DNA of 64,000 nucleotides, taken from positions 159,809,001 to 159,873,000 of the forward strand of contig JAUMIR010000001.1 in assembly GCA_030847615.1 (NCBI GenBank). Reading direction: 5' to 3'. The stretch is from Gambelia wislizenii. Its lineage: Eukaryota; Chordata; Lepidosauria; Squamata; Crotaphytidae. This document shows positions 1 to 11,727 of this stretch, piece by piece (position 1 is the first letter of the stretch; each line of letters starts with the position of its first letter). The position numbers were made by a program, and so were the translations under genes. The notes under the pieces are model-generated. The model was not told the origin of the DNA, did not search any database, and saw nothing but the letters and a program-made list of their open reading frames with translations.

Positions 1-245
1 CACAACCCCCGGTCAACATGGTCTATGGCTTCACCAAGGCTGGTGCCATCCCTCCCCATGATGGTGTCACCTGGAGCAGTGTGGCCTCTCTGCACCCCCT
101 AGTGCCACCACCAAACATGGTAAATGTAAAGGATAAACAACAACAACAACAACAATTTATTTCTTACCCGCCTGTCCCTATGGATCATCATGGGAGTCAT
201 AGCCCCCAAAACTCTGAAGGGCCAGACATTCCCCAGCCCTAAGGC
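1..245. other. unassigned, with antisense L2-like LINE tail
   Basis: The first 135 bases are not recognised. From about 137 a short CAA run is followed by TTTATTTCTTACCCGCC, which on the minus strand reads as the 3' end of an L2-type LINE (GGCGGGTAAGAAATAAA then a simple tail). A 74-codon frame crosses this boundary and has no recognisable domain, so I do not call it a gene. Confidence 0.4.
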
Positions 246-1280
246 AAACCAGGGCACAGCATACAGTAGTTAGCAAGATCTATAATGACATTTTAAAAAC
301 TCAGTCTGGGTTAAAAAGCCTTCCCATAGCTTAGCTAGATAACTGCTGGAAGTCTACATATTTCTTTATCTCCAAATGCAGAAGTCTTGCTTGATTTGCT
401 CAAGGATTCCCAGAGTCTTTAAAAATAATTTCATTTGCTTCCATCAAGGAGAAGCATCTGAACTTTTCAGATTCTGCTTTTCAAGCAGAAATGGGAAGCA
501 ACACATTTTGAAGCACCAGAAGTCTACCTGGGCCTGTCCCATGTAAAATAAACACATGGAAACAACAACAACAACAACAACAACAACAAGCTTAAATCTG
601 AGCAGAATGGATGTCGTTCTACTGAATGGAAAACCAAAAGAATAAAGCTTCTAATACAAAAACCTCAGCAGAATGAAAATGTTTCTTTTGCAATGCCCTG
701 GAGAATGTTGTTGTGCAAGTTTAAATTATTAAGCTTGAACGTGTTTAGTGGGGTCCTAACAGATTTATCTGAATACAGTATTGAGGCAAACTGTCTGCAC
801 ATGAAATTTTGCCAATGGGAATGCCTTTCCAGTGGCGGGTATCTTATGCTAGAAGTTAACTGGAACATTTGTACTGTAAAACTTTGCTTTGAAACCACAT
901 TACCTCATGACAGTGAGACTATTAATTTAGGGTTTATTGCTGGAAAAGATTTAGGCATTTGCAAAAGCCAGTAGACCTCTTCATTATAGGCTGTTGCATG
1001 CAACTGACCTAGAGACCCTTGCTTTCAGTGTGGAGTGTGTAATTCATGTTGCACTTCATTATTGGCTGAAGAAGCCCACAATGGCAAGATCTGTGGCTTA
1101 ATTACATCCTGTTGTCTTCTATTCCCCTTCTGCTCCCACTGCTGCAATGTACATCTCTACATTTGTCACTGTAATCACTAACAGCTTGATCCCATACAGA
1201 CTTCCTCAGAAATAAATTCCACAGAATTGGAGGTGTTTACTCCCTGTAAATATGAATCAAGACTGCATCTTTAGCCAGAG
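246..1280. other. unassigned AT-rich DNA with a (CAA)n run
   Basis: No gene or repeat family recognised. A CAA microsatellite of about nine units lies at 561-589. The short open frames on both strands at 665-974 overlap each other, have AT-rich codons and show no domain. Confidence 0.6.
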
Positions 1281-1368
1281 CTTGGAAAAGTTACTTTTTT
1301 GAACTACAATTCCCACCTGCTGGCTGGGGGATTCTGGGTGTTGTAATCCAGAAAAGTAGCCTTTCCGA
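1281..1368. mobile_element. short palindromic MITE-like element
   Basis: The left arm starts CTTGGAAAAGTTAC and runs into GAACTACAATTCCCA. The right arm, reverse complemented, reads TCGGAAAGGCTAC then GGATTACAACACCCA. The two halves are imperfect inverted repeats with GGGGGATTCTGGG near the centre. A short fold-back DNA transposon is the simplest reading. The superfamily is not assigned and no clear TSD was seen. Confidence 0.55.
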
Positions 1369-1784
1369 GTTGTGTTCTTAGCCTACATTTGTTGAGCTGT
1401 TACTTGGGTTTTATTGATTTAATAGAACTTACTTTTTTTTGGTCTCTGCAAAATTAATGCAAAAACCAATATAAAATGGTGATTTGTTTGCTATACTTTA
1501 TTTGTTATATAGAAAGTATAGCATCTTTGTTCGTCTTCATTCTGTATTTCTTTTTCTTTCTTTGGCCATTTTCCCCATTTTTTTACTTTTTAACATTTTT
1601 AATATGAAGACAGAGGCTAGCTCCCTGTTAGTGAGTTACCATAGCATAAATTCAACTGATGTTAACCAGACCTGTTTTTGTTTGTTGCAGTTGGAATTCT
1701 TTGCAACAACCAAAATCCCCCCAGCCATCTTTTATGTGATGCAGCCCCCCAAGCAACATGGCCATTTCCATGTTGCTGGAGAGC
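1369..1784. other. unassigned
   Basis: AT-rich sequence without a recognised family. A 138-codon frame at 1484-1900 crosses it and runs into the inverted repeat that follows. Its hydrophobic N-terminal half comes from T-rich DNA, so it is not called. Confidence 0.6.
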
Positions 1785-1948
1785 AGGGGGATCACTGGAG
1801 ATGTGTCCAGCTGTTTTCCTGTAGATGGATGCCCTGCAAAGATGTCATTGGCAAGGACCTCCCGGGGACATCTGCAGATCCCTGTGGGTGCCTATTGTAG
1901 CATGTCCAGCTACAGGAAAATAGCTGGACAGGTCTCTGCTGATTCCCC
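1785..1948. repeat. fold-back inverted repeat
   Basis: Two arms of about 38 bases face each other. The left arm contains TGTCCAGCTGTTTTCCTGTAG (1806-1826) and the right arm contains CTACAGGAAAATAGCTGGACA (1909-1929), differing at one position in this core. The arms start near GGGGATCACTGG and end near GCTGATTCCCC. Probably a small non-autonomous DNA element; no TSD identified. Confidence 0.5.
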
Positions 1949-2122
1949 TTCCCTCCAAAGACAGAGAAATAGCCATACTGGGCAGGGGAAGTCTGCATTG
2001 CTTAAAGGGTGAGATCGGGGCTGCTACGATTGGGAGACATAGCTATGTGCCAGACATACATCCCTGTTGCAGGATTCCAGCCAGAGACTCATTTTAAAAT
2101 AAAATTTCTTTGGCTTATGAAA
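1949..2122. other. unassigned spacer
   Basis: Nothing recognised between the fold-back repeat and the SINE. Confidence 0.5.
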
Positions 2123-2373
2123 CTGTATGATCTAGAGAGCCAGCATGGTGTAGTGGTTTGAGTATTGAACTATGACATGGGAGACCAGGGTTCAAATCTC
2201 TGCTTGGCCATGGGAACTCACTAGGTGACCTTGGGCAAGTCACACTCTTTCAACCTCAGATGAACCTCCTCTGAATATATCTTGCCAAGTAAACCCCATA
2301 ATAGGTTAGCCTTAGGGCCACCATAAGTCAGAAATGTTTTGAAGGCACACAATAACAAACCCTGTATGATCTA
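2123..2373 (+). mobile_element. tRNA-derived SINE with BovB-like tail (Sauria-SINE type)
   Basis: Body 2135-2361. An A-box-like stretch TGGTGTAGTGGTTTG lies near 2146 and a B-box-like GGGTTCAAATCTC follows about 45 bases later, as in a tRNA-derived RNA polymerase III promoter. The 3' part (CCACCATAAGTCAGAAATG, then GAAGGCACACAATAACAAA) resembles the BovB LINE 3' end used by squamate SINEs for retrotransposition. A perfect 12-bp duplication CTGTATGATCTA flanks it at 2123-2134 and 2362-2373, which fixes both ends and shows insertion by target-primed reverse transcription. Confidence 0.88.
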
Positions 2374-2667
2374 ATAAAAAACAAACAAACAATCACCCCT
2401 TCGTGGCTATAATTAATTAAAGTAAAACAATAGAAGCATGCTGTGTTTTACACATACAATTCAGTTCAGCCCTTAAAATCAAGTTATGTAATGAATGTAA
2501 AAGATGTCTTCAGATACAACAATTGTGTTGGGAGGTTGCCATATTTGCTCTTGTAGTTCTTGGTTTGCTTGGTTTATAAATATCCAAATGAGGTTTCTGC
2601 CTGTGCTATTTTCTGGCAATTCTCAACAACATAAAGCTCTACCCCTATGTGTGTCTGACCAATCAGG
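2374..2667. other. unassigned spacer
   Basis: Unrecognised DNA between the SINE and the antisense BovB fragment. Confidence 0.5.
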
Positions 2668-3400
2668 TCAGCTCTGGCTTATGATGACTGTATGAGTGAG
2701 AAACCTCCAAGAGCCATGGTAATAAACAGCTCTGCTCAAGTCTTACACACGGTGGGTTGTGACCTCCTTGATTGAATCCATCCATCTGTAATGTGGATGG
2801 ATTACCAGACATTATAATATTTTCCTATGAGTCATGTTACCTCATGATATGTCCAAAGTACGACAACCTAAGTTTAGTCATTTTTACTTCTAGGGAGAAT
2901 TCAGGCCTGATTTTCTCTTGAACCCATTCATTTGTCTTTTTGGTGATCCATGGAATCCAGAGACCTGTCCACCAGTATCGTATTTCAAATGAATTGATTT
3001 TCTTCCTGTCAGCTTTCTTCACTGTCCAGCTTTCACATCCATGCAAAGAAACTGGAAGTACTAGATGCTTCTGAGGTTGGAATTCAATCATATATCTTTA
3101 CACTTGAAGATCTTACCTGCTTCCTTCTTATATGCCTTTCCAAGTCTCAGCCTTCTTCTGATTTCTTGACTACAATCTTCCTTTTGATTTATGACTGAGC
3201 CAAGGTATAGAAAATCTAACTATTTTGACTTGTTCATCACCCATTTTAAACTTATGCAAATAATCTGTGTCCATTATTTTCATTTTCTTAATATTTAGCT
3301 GTAACCCTGGTTTTGCACTTTCTTCTTTATTCTTTCATCAGTAGTTGTACTGAATTTTTGCTCTTTTTGCAAGTAATATGGTGCATTCTATAACTGAAAA
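2668..3400 (-). mobile_element. RTE-BovB LINE 3' fragment, antisense
   Basis: On the minus strand, an 84-codon frame at 2837-3091 carries the typical BovB C-terminal region: GCESWTVKKADRKKINSFE, then PWITKKTNEWV and LRLSYFGHIMR. The 3' end lies at the low-coordinate side, where CTTATGATGACTGTATGAG followed by GAAACCTCC is the reverse complement of the BovB tail. The upstream RT core is missing, so this is a 5'-truncated copy. The high-coordinate boundary is approximate. Confidence 0.82.
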
Positions 3401-4290
3401 TTCAAGGAGCTTTTCTTTCTTTACCTATTTGATATTATTCCCTCTAAGAACCATTCTGACTATACAATAGCTTCCTCTTCAAAATGGCATTAGAAACCTT
3501 TGGACATGTCCCCCCCCCTCTCTTTCTCTCACACACACAGAGTGGGGCTTGGTGAAACAGCAGACCTCCTCCACTTTTTTGCCCTAAAAGTGCAAATGTC
3601 ATTATTCATCTCTTTAAATTTATGTCTTGGTTCACATACCATTAAGGCAAATATTTGGTCAGGGGAGACTGGATTTCAGGAGGTGTCATGGCTGAGCAAG
3701 ATGGCATGAGGGACCCATGCCGATTGACTTCTTCAGTCTGGTATTTTGCGTTTTTGCCTATCCATAAAAATAACTGAGAAAGTATCTGTTACAATGACCC
3801 AGGTTCTGTCATTTGTATCCCCCCAAATTACAGGCTTTTCCTCAAAGATAATTTAGAATGGGGCGTAATGCATGGCTGTGTTACACTCTACCACTCTCTG
3901 AATTTGCTGTAACTTGTTATTACTACACTAAACTGCAGTGGTCTGTTCAAAGGCTTTTCTATAAATAAAGAGCCTCCTGGCTGGGCAGATGACAGTCCCA
4001 ACCAGCAGCAGCTCCTGTTTTATTGATTTTCTACTTTCTGCTGCCGCAGAGGGAAAAAGTTCGAAATGAGAAACCTGTCAGCCTTTGACAGGGACAAGAG
4101 ACTAATAAGCACCAACAAAGCCGAGCATTGGTTGGTAATTTTGTTGTGCAGCAGACTCTTATCCTGTTGATCATTTTGCTGTGTGGGGTTACTCTTTCTA
4201 GCAGACCATTTTGAGGCAAGGAACCAGAGAATTAGGACATTATCAGACTAGCATCTAAAAACACTGTATTTGACCCGTAGGAAGACAAAT
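3401..4290. other. unassigned
   Basis: No family recognised. It contains a C/T-rich run with a short CA stretch near 3510-3540 and an AATAAA at about 3963, which I do not link to any gene. Confidence 0.55.
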
Positions 4291-5148
4291 AAATTCACGG
4301 CTAGCTAAAACCTAAAAGAAAACTACTTCAAAATTGCTAACAGTGGTACTACACACCAACAAGAACCAGAAAAGTTGATAACATAGAGAACAATAGATGC
4401 TGGAAATGTCAAGAAACACCAAGCACATCCTATCATATGCGGTGGACATGTGAACATGTAAAGAATGTCTGGATTAAAATACACAAAACGATTTTTTCGA
4501 TGCTTAAAACAAAATTTACCATGAAACCAGAATTGTACCTTCTCAATATGACCAGTATATTAAACAAAAAAGATGAAAACAGATATTGGAAAATCTTGTT
4601 ATATATGGTTACAGCTGCAAGACTGATCCTGGCACAAAAATGGAAAACAAAGGAAATCCCAACTATAAATGAGTAGCTATTGAAATTACTGTAGTTGATA
4701 TGATTGAATTAGATAACTTAACAAATGAGTTAAGAGCAAAATATACAAACAAACTACAAAATGATTGGCCATTGATAATCAACCATTGGAAAGAAAACTG
4801 GGATATTCAAGAAATATCTTTTTAGAATCAAGTTTGGTTGTTATAACTAAAGATTCAAGAGATAGGGGAGACAGCTTCAATTAAAGTTCTGAGGTAAAAT
4901 TTGAATTGTAAACAGTGGAGTAAGCAGGTGGAACATTTGGATTTTATCAGAAGAACATGGAATCCAGAAATTTTTAGTTCATGGTTTGTTTTTATGGATA
5001 AACATAAGGAAGCCGATATAAGAAGATACAACAATTACCTCTATATGTACTGACTGTGATTCAAAACTGTAAATTGAAATTTTCTTTTAATTACTCTTCT
5101 TTCATTCATTATAAAAGTAATAAAATATTATTAAAAATAAAATAAAAA
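4291..5148 (+). mobile_element. L1 LINE, ORF2 C-terminus and 3' UTR
   Basis: The translation has the cysteine-rich L1 ORF2 C-terminal signature: CWKCQETPS, then YHMRWTCEHVKNVW and LLYMVTAARLILAQKWK followed by EIPT. The open frame at 4437-4676 covers part of this, and stops interrupt the rest. The copy ends in an A-rich tail near 5125-5148. RT and endonuclease are absent, so it is a 5'-truncated, dead copy. Confidence 0.85.
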
Positions 5149-6070
5149 TGATGTATTTGTGAGATTGAGGAAAGCGGAAACATTGTGGCATTATAACTGA
5201 AATTATCAAACATCCACCACTAGTGTTTTAGGAATGGGATTAAAGGTCCTGCTACAGTAGCACTTGTCTTCACATTGCCTTCTAATAACACTGTAATGTC
5301 CACTTACATCCATGTTAGCCGAAACGCAAGATCTTGGTAGTTCTTGCAAGAAGACACGAGTCCATGTAAAAACACTGAAAACACTTAAAAAAACAAATGA
5401 AACACACACACAAGCACTGAAACAAACATAAAAACTTGCCAGAAAAATAGGAAAGTGAATAAAAAGAGCATCCTATTGATCATCTTCACATTGTCACCCG
5501 GAGGTTTTCTCAGTGGCAATGGGGACAGGGGAAAGAGGACTGCCCATTCATGCTATAATCTTGTGATTACAGCAGGACGTGGTTTCACACTCTTTCAATA
5601 CTGCGAAAAAGGTGGTATTGAAGATCTATTGATGATTTAAACCCGTGAATTAAAACACAATGCTTTATTTGCAGCTGGAGCACAGAGTGGCCACAGGTGT
5701 GGGACGACATAATGTGATCATGGGAATCCGTTCCTACTAACGTCTTGTCATAATTGTGTGATTACAGCCCTGTCTGATAAAGTCTTTAGTCACAGCCTTG
5801 GTGGGGTGTTTTACAGGTTTTCACAAATTATTAAATATTGAATCCATAGCAGGGATGGGAGGGTCCATGGAGCAATTTGGGCTCCCCCGGATCTTTCGGC
5901 AGGCTGCAATATTACTTCTGGCAGCAACTGCATGTGACATTCTGGGGAATCAGAAACTACATTACTTCCAATTGCTTTCAAGATGGTTTTTACTGCCTCT
6001 GGGATGGTGGGATTGAGGATGGGGCCCTGGAAGCAGACTTTAGGGCCAGAACATCATTCCCCAGAGGGCT
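5149..6070. other. unassigned
   Basis: No recognised family. An ACA-rich patch lies at about 5385-5440. The phrase TTGTGATTACAGCAGGACG near 5560 and the related GTGTGATTACAGCCCTG near 5757 suggest an old duplicated element, but its ends cannot be set. Confidence 0.5.
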
Positions 6071-6318
6071 TTTAGACCTGGTGGTGCAGTGGTTAAATGC
6101 CAGTACTGCAAGCCACCATGCTGCAAGTTCGATTCCAGCGGGCTCCAAGGTTCACTCAGCCTTCCATCCTTTCATAGGTCGGTAAATTGAGTACCCAGCT
6201 TGTGGGGGCAATTAGCTAACACACATTGGAAACTGTTTAATGCAGTGTAGATGTGTAAATAGCTATTGCTTAAAACAATTTGTAAGCCACTCTGATAGCC
6301 TTGCAAACTAACTAAATT
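6071..6318 (+). mobile_element. tRNA-derived SINE (CORE/MIR-like type)
   Basis: The tRNA-related head has an A-box region TGGTGGTGCAGTGGTTA from 6079 and a B box AGTTCGATTCC at 6126-6136. The body carries CTCAGCCTTCCATCCTTTC, GTCGGTAAATTGAGTACCC and GGGGGCAATTAGCTAAC, followed by a LINE-like tail with TTGTAAGCCACTCTGA. This is a different SINE family from the one at 2.1 kb. An antisense piece of the same family lies near 55.6 kb. Confidence 0.78.
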
Positions 6319-7246
6319 AAAAAAAACACCACATTTTAGGATTGAAAAGAATTTCATTCTTTCGTAGTCTATGGATCCCTGGGCATATCAAGGGCCTTGT
6401 GTGACCACAACCACACAAGCCTGCCATGCAGGCTGTGGGCTGCAGAGGCTCTGCCCTAATCTATGAGTTTAATCCAATGTCAGACCCCACTAGATTGGTA
6501 GTCACCAAAGCCACTTACGTAACTCTCTTTCAAGGGACATATCTTTGTTGGAACTAACATTGGATTTAACCCTATATCTTTGTATATCTATTTTTTTCTT
6601 TTTACAGCCCAAACATAACAATTTGTTTTATCTTCATTAACTGTGATAATAAGTGCTAATCTTCTAAATTCTGAGTCATCCAAAACTAGACCCTTCTGAA
6701 GAGCAACCCCTCATAAAAACCACCTTTGAATTTATCTTGAACTGAAAGCCTAAGTGTAGCAGCTCAAGAGGATGGAAGTGTAGAAAAGGCAAAAAAAAAA
6801 AAAAAACAAAAAAAAAACAAAAAAAACACTGTTTCTCCTCAGGGCCTATTTGGATTCAACAGGGGGAAATACCTTCTAAGCTTCAGTCCAGGCAACCAGC
6901 TAACCTGGACTGTCAGGTCAAAGGGTGTGTGGGGCATTTTTCCCCAACTGAGGCCTCAAAGTGATGAGGCAATTGTGGGGTCTTTCCAAACTCATGTTGA
7001 AAATCACTAAGACTTCTCTGGTTTGTATATCACGATGCCTCCAACAAAGCTAGAAATGCATGTACAGTACTTACTGTAAATCCTATTTGGTTTCTACCCC
7101 AAAAATACCCAGGAAGAGATGTTTTTCTTTTCCAGTGCAATTATTTGATTGGACAAATGGTTGGAGGTTAGAGATGGAAAGAATATTTGAAAATGTTTGA
7201 AAAATGGTCAAAAATGTATTTCTTGGGAGCGGGGAAGCCCTGACTA
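6319..7246. other. unassigned, with an A-rich run
   Basis: No family recognised. A run of A broken by single C residues lies at about 6791-6829, possibly the tail of an unrecognised retroposon. Confidence 0.5.
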
Positions 7247-7495
7247 TGGGCTTGTCTACACCAGCCAAATACCCCAGCTTGCCCCAATTCCAGAGCCCTG
7301 CAGTCCAAGTGACACAGGGTATTTACCTGGATTCGCCTCTGAAATGACCCCTGGGGCAAATACAGGCTGGAACAAGGGAAAGCTGAGATAGAGCCTGATA
7401 AAGTGTTTTGAAAAAAAATATCCGGTTTATAGGAAAAAATAGATTGGGCTTCATGTGTTCACAGGAGCCCGGCCAGCATGCTACTCCTCACTTCT
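7247..7495 (+). mobile_element. dispersed family A element, 5' part only
   Basis: Starts GGGCTTGTCTACACCAGCC then AAATACCCCAGCTTGCCCC. The following GAGCCCTGCAGTCCA and GACACAGGG are shared with copies at 53.5 and 61.0 kb; the 11.1-kb copy is in reverse. The internal phrase GTTCACAGGAGCCCGGCCAG matches CCCACTGGAGCCCATCTGG of the 61-kb copy. The 3' half is missing or replaced by the next element. Confidence 0.6.
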
Positions 7496-8008
7496 CCCAA
7501 AGATTTTTTAAAAGCTCCATGGGGAATGCACATTTTCACTCGTTGGGACCACCAATTCACTTTGGTGTGCATTCCCAATAAGAGCAGAAGTGGAAAGCTA
7601 ATTGGCCAGATGTGTACAGGGGGCAAATTTTGCTAACAAGGCAAGCGCCCGAAACCATCATGTTGGATTTTTGCCATAGTGAAAAAGGTGACCAAACAGC
7701 CTTTTTTCCCCTCTCTCTCTTTTAAAAGATGAATACCACACTCTGGCACCTGGGATATGCTTATTTTTTAAAAAAACATACTGTTTGGCAACAGCAACTG
7801 GCAACAATAAAAACATGAGTAATTCACTTGCGCCTGCCATCTTGATTCGCAGGCATGTCCATTAGAACAACAAATGCGGATAGCTTCACATGCCTGCAAT
7901 CTTGCCAAAGAATCTTTAAGACAAATGAAAGCTGCTGCAAATTGGCGTTAGTGAGCATCAGTCCACATTTTGTTACCTCATATAGATAGTACCTAAGTAT
8001 AGTCTTTG
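7496..8008 (+). mobile_element. dispersed family B element
   Basis: This stretch is the diverged reverse complement of 54409-54915. Shared landmarks in order: AAGCTCCATGGGGAA, TGCATTCCCAATAAGAGC, CCAGATGTGTACAGGGGGC, GCTAACAAGGCAA, CCATCTTGATTCGCAGGC, TGCCTGCAATCTTGCC and GACAAATGAAAGCTGCTGC. No coding capacity. Ends are poorly preserved here; a degraded end CCTCATATAGATAGTAC lies near 7977. Confidence 0.6.
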
Positions 8009-9137
8009 GAAATAGTGCACTTTTCAAAAATTTTCTTACAGTCAGAAGAAAATAGCTTGTTGCTTGAGGTTTCAGTATGTCTTAAGTACCCCATCAATAT
8101 TTGTCTTAACTCATTTTTAGCACAAGGTCTAATAGTTCCTTGGAAACATAGTGTATCATAGTGATCCAGAAATAGGTCTTTGCTGGAACCAGAGCAAGGC
8201 TGCTCTTGGCTCCTGCTTGGCAGAATTAAAACCTGGCAAAAAAGGAAGTGAGCTTCCATACAAAGGAGAAATAGACTATTCTAGGAATCATGGTGGACAA
8301 GGTATGGCCCGAGGGCCACGTGTAAGGCTATTTTGTTGCTCCTTGACCTTCAGACTCCACTGGAGAATCTTTATTCTAGTTTTTTTTTAAGGTGTTTGGA
8401 TGTGTGTGAATTGCCTCACCTTTTAAATTGTCTGCAGAACCTTTTTTTAACATTTAAAAAAGTTACTAGTTTTTCAAAACCAGAAGTTGACTTTCACCCA
8501 CCTTTGGTGTTGTTTCCCCACTTTTGCAGGGGGTGGGGTGGGCATTCTTGTTAGTCTTTGCAGCTCTTTGCAGGTCCACAGAGGAAGATTTGCTGAAGTT
8601 GTCAATGCCAGCTATAAACAAATACTTTCAAATTCCCATTCTCCATAATGGCCATGTGACACAATTTAACAGCAAGCCTATCTCTTGAATTTTGGGATGC
8701 TTGAAAGTGAAGGGTCATGCAAGGACTGGGCTAATTCTCATGCTAACTGCAGTGAGTCACTGCAAAACAACAAATACTATTCAAACAGAAAACCCCAAAT
8801 CAAACTGATATAACAGACTCATAAAAACTAGTGATCACATTGAAAGTAGAAAGTTGGAAAAGCAGCCATCTAGATGCAACTTTAGTGGCTTTGGATGGAA
8901 CAACCAGATCAGAACCTCCCTTTTAATGAATTCAGTGAGACAGTGAGGGAAACACCTCATTTATTCTTTTTTGTATATTTTTAAAGATTCTAATTTCACC
9001 CCATTGGATCCAAACTAGACTCATATATATGTTTCTTAGAATAATTTCATCACTTGCCTAACGAGTAAAGATTGACATTGAGGCCAATCTGTAGCATATA
9101 GTTGTACAAATTTATGATGCACTATAAAAAGGTGATA
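8009..9137. other. unassigned
   Basis: Nothing recognised. The short frames at 8151-8554 have no domain. The 3' edge is the TA target of the element at 9138. Confidence 0.55.
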
Positions 9138-9369
9138 CAGTCAGCCGTCTGTATCCACAGATTCTGCGCCCAAAGATTCAATCATCCACTGCTATAAAAT
9201 ATTACCAAAACAATAAATTCCAAGAAGCAAACCTTGATTTTGCCATTTTATATAAGGGACACCATTTTACTATGCCATTGTATATAATGGGACTTGAGCA
9301 TCCATGGATTTTGGTATCCATGGGGGGGGGTCCTGTAACCAAAGCTCAGTGGATACCAAGGGCCCACTG
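9138..9369. mobile_element. Tigger/mariner-like MITE (TA target)
   Basis: The left end CAGTCAGCCGTCTGTATCC and the reverse-complemented right end CAGTGGGCCCTTGGTATCC form terminal inverted repeats. TA flanks both sides (9136-9137, 9370-9371). The inside carries the family signature GCAAACCTTGATTTTGCC, then ATATAATGGGACTTGAGCAT. Sister copies are at 26974 and 47577. No transposase is encoded. Confidence 0.82.
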
Positions 9370-10530
9370 TACCAAGAGATAAATATAAAATTGAAAGCAC
9401 ACATTCGAAATGATGTCAAGCAATCATGAAAAATTCCCAATATGTGTTGAGCATAAGATTTTTTTTCATAGAGAATGGACCAAGGCATATTATAAGGTTA
9501 TTAAAATGGGTCTTTATTTTTGGCACTGTTTTAGACTTTATCTTTTCAACCGTTTAGTTTATCCTAGACAAATCAGAACAATATATTCATCAACTCACTG
9601 CATGGAGAGACCATCATGTCCATTAGTTTTTTTGTTATTTGTTTTTGGTGTTCCAAAGAATTTTAGCTTGTAAAATGTGCTGAATTCATCCAGTCCATAT
9701 TTTGTTTTGGGTGAAAGCATATGTGGAAATGGTCATCTTGTTCTTTTTCTATTTGTCCCAGTGAGAATTCCTACACTGAGAGTTAAAGGTTATTTCCACT
9801 TAAATTTTGCTAGTTGTCCCAATAAGAATTCCCACACTGAGTGAAAGATCATCTCATTTAAACTCTGCAATATGGCTCCATAAAACTGAAGTGTCTTATG
9901 AGTCTTAAATTGCCTACTCCTGCACAGCGTCTTATGATGCTTTGTGACCGAACGTTAATAGGTTTCCTTTTTTAGTCTTCATCCACAATCATGATTAAAA
10001 AAGAAACCAAAAGATAAAACCCAGAAGATTGTCACTGTGTTAGGGGTTAAAAATGAGTAGGCAGGAGGAGAAGTCTGCTAGTGTCTGGGAAAACTAGTTT
10101 TTAAAGAAAGACAGTTCAGGTTCCCTTGAGACACTTTGGCTTTGTATTCTGTCCTTCTAAACTGGTTGCCTGTAGCTGCATTTGCTGTAATTGCTAGAGT
10201 GTGTAATTGCAGAACCGTGCAGTGAATATATACCCTCTTATTATGGTATATAGGCAGAGCATTTCCAGTAACTGTGGGTCAGCTAAAGCTTCAAGTTCCT
10301 TGATGGGGTGGTGATGCCTGTCCTGTCATAACTTCAGCCATCTTCCCCATATAGCATAAAACCAGAACAAATGTGCTGTAATTGTTAGATAAAGAACTGA
10401 TGCATGCCATAACTATGTAGAGCTTTGCTCATACTCCCTATGCAACATTTCAAAAATCATTGTGTCTAAAAGAAAAACGCATGCACACTCTCACCAAATC
10501 AGAACTTGTTTACACATGAAGGTGTCAAAG
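9370..10530. other. unassigned, with a small diverged tandem duplication
   Basis: TTGTCCCAGTGAGAATTCC near 9753 recurs as TTGTCCCAATAAGAATTCC near 9814, each followed by a similar 40-50 bases (CACTGAG, then CATTTAAA-like sequence). The rest is unrecognised. Confidence 0.5.
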
Positions 10531-10751
10531 GGGCCTGCCTACACTGCAGAAATACAGCAGTTTGACACCACTTTATCCACCATAGTTCTATTCTATAAAA
10601 CCCTGGTATTTGTAGTTTTGTGAGGTATTTAGCCTTTTCTATCATGGAACTCTGGTTCCTCACTGAACTACAAATACTAGGATTCCATAGGACCATAGTG
10701 GATAAAGTAGTGTCAAACTGCTGTATTTCTGGAGTGTACACAAGTCCAAAG
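10526..10751. mobile_element. palindromic MITE, family C
   Basis: The element occupies 10531-10746. The left arm has CTGCCTACACTGCAG followed by AAATACAGCAGTTTGACACC. The right arm, reverse complemented, repeats ACACTCCAGAAATACAGCAG then TTTGACACTACTTTATCC. Both arms carry a CTACAAAT-type inner motif. CAAAG flanks each side (10526-10530, 10747-10751), suggesting a 5-bp TSD. The minus-strand frame that spans it is accidental. Confidence 0.75.
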
Positions 10752-10924
10752 CAAATCTGAACTCTAGATGGGTACACACTTACCATACTCAACCAGATTG
10801 AGTCACAGCCACATAAAAAACAGGGCTTTGCTAACACTTTATATCCTTTATTTTTGTCTAGGAATTGTACTATGTCACCTTCAATGAATGGTAAGCTAGA
10901 GCCAGGTAGGAAAGAAATCATCAT
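10752..10924. other. unassigned spacer
   Basis: Nothing recognised. Confidence 0.5.
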
Positions 10925-11094
10925 TAAAAGTGATAAAGGTCTGGAAGCCATGCACTATGAGGAGCAGCTTAGAGAACTGGATATGTTTAGCCTGTAGAAG
11001 AAAAGGTTAAGAGGTGACATGATAGCCATGTTTAAATAGTTGAAAGGATGTCATATTGAAGATGGAGCAAGCTTGTTTTCTGCTGCTCCAGAGA

Positions 11095-11657
11095 CTAGGA
11101 GCTCATCTACACAAACCAGAATACTCCAGCTCCCCACTGACATATCCTGGCTGTGGAACTGGCCCATTCTTTTCCTGTTACCTCAACAAAATGGGCCAGA
11201 GTCCCAACAGGCACGTTGGCCCATCCCTGCAAGCTTCTGCCACTGCCATTTTCTTTGCTGACTTGGAAGGCAGGCAGGGGGCACTCAATATTTGACTGAA
11301 GACCCCCTGCATGTGACCAGTCTTGCCACATGCTGAGGGACTCCTTCCTGGTTTCTGGGAGAGCCAGGGAGATAGTGGTGGCAGCGAGGGCCAATGTGCC
11401 AGACAGGCTCCTGCGGACATGTGGGGCCTGATTTGGTTTTTGCCACTGGTAACAGAAATAAACTGGGTATTTTCTTATAAGGCTTTATCAGGCCCTACCC
11501 TGTCTTCCCCCATCTCAGCCTGTATATCCCCTGGGTGTGGTGAGGACTGCCCAGGAGCAGAATGGGGCAGATGCCCTGCATCATATGGAGTGCTCTGAGA
11601 CAGGGCTCTGAGACAGGGGCAAGAGGGGGTATTTAGCCCCTGTAGACAATCCCTAGG
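11095..11657 (-). mobile_element. dispersed family A element nested in CR1
   Basis: The element is 11100-11652, flanked by CTAGG on both sides (11095-11099, 11653-11657). Uninterrupted CR1 reads GAGAC.AGGACACAGAG here, which supports those boundaries. It is in reverse orientation to the 61-kb copy: the right end, reverse complemented, is GGATTGTCTACAGGGGC then TAAATACCCC. The left end has TCATCTACACAAACCAGAAT. No transposase; several short frames on both strands are accidental. Confidence 0.75.
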
Positions 11658-11727
11658 ACACAGAGCAATGGACTCAAACTACAGGAAAAGAGATTCCACC
11701 TAAACATTAGGTAGAACTTCCTGACAG

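Noticed and set aside
1484..1900. 138-codon frame with a hydrophobic N-terminus
   Set aside because: The hydrophobic part comes from T-rich DNA and the rest from an inverted repeat. No domain.
2135..2210. tRNA gene suggested by A- and B-box sequence
   Set aside because: It continues into a SINE body with a BovB-like tail and 12-bp TSD, so it is a SINE head. The same applies at 6079-6136 and 55470-55540.
10499..10951. 150-codon minus-strand frame
   Set aside because: It spans a palindromic MITE and part of a CR1 and has no domain. The open length is explained by the inverted repeat.
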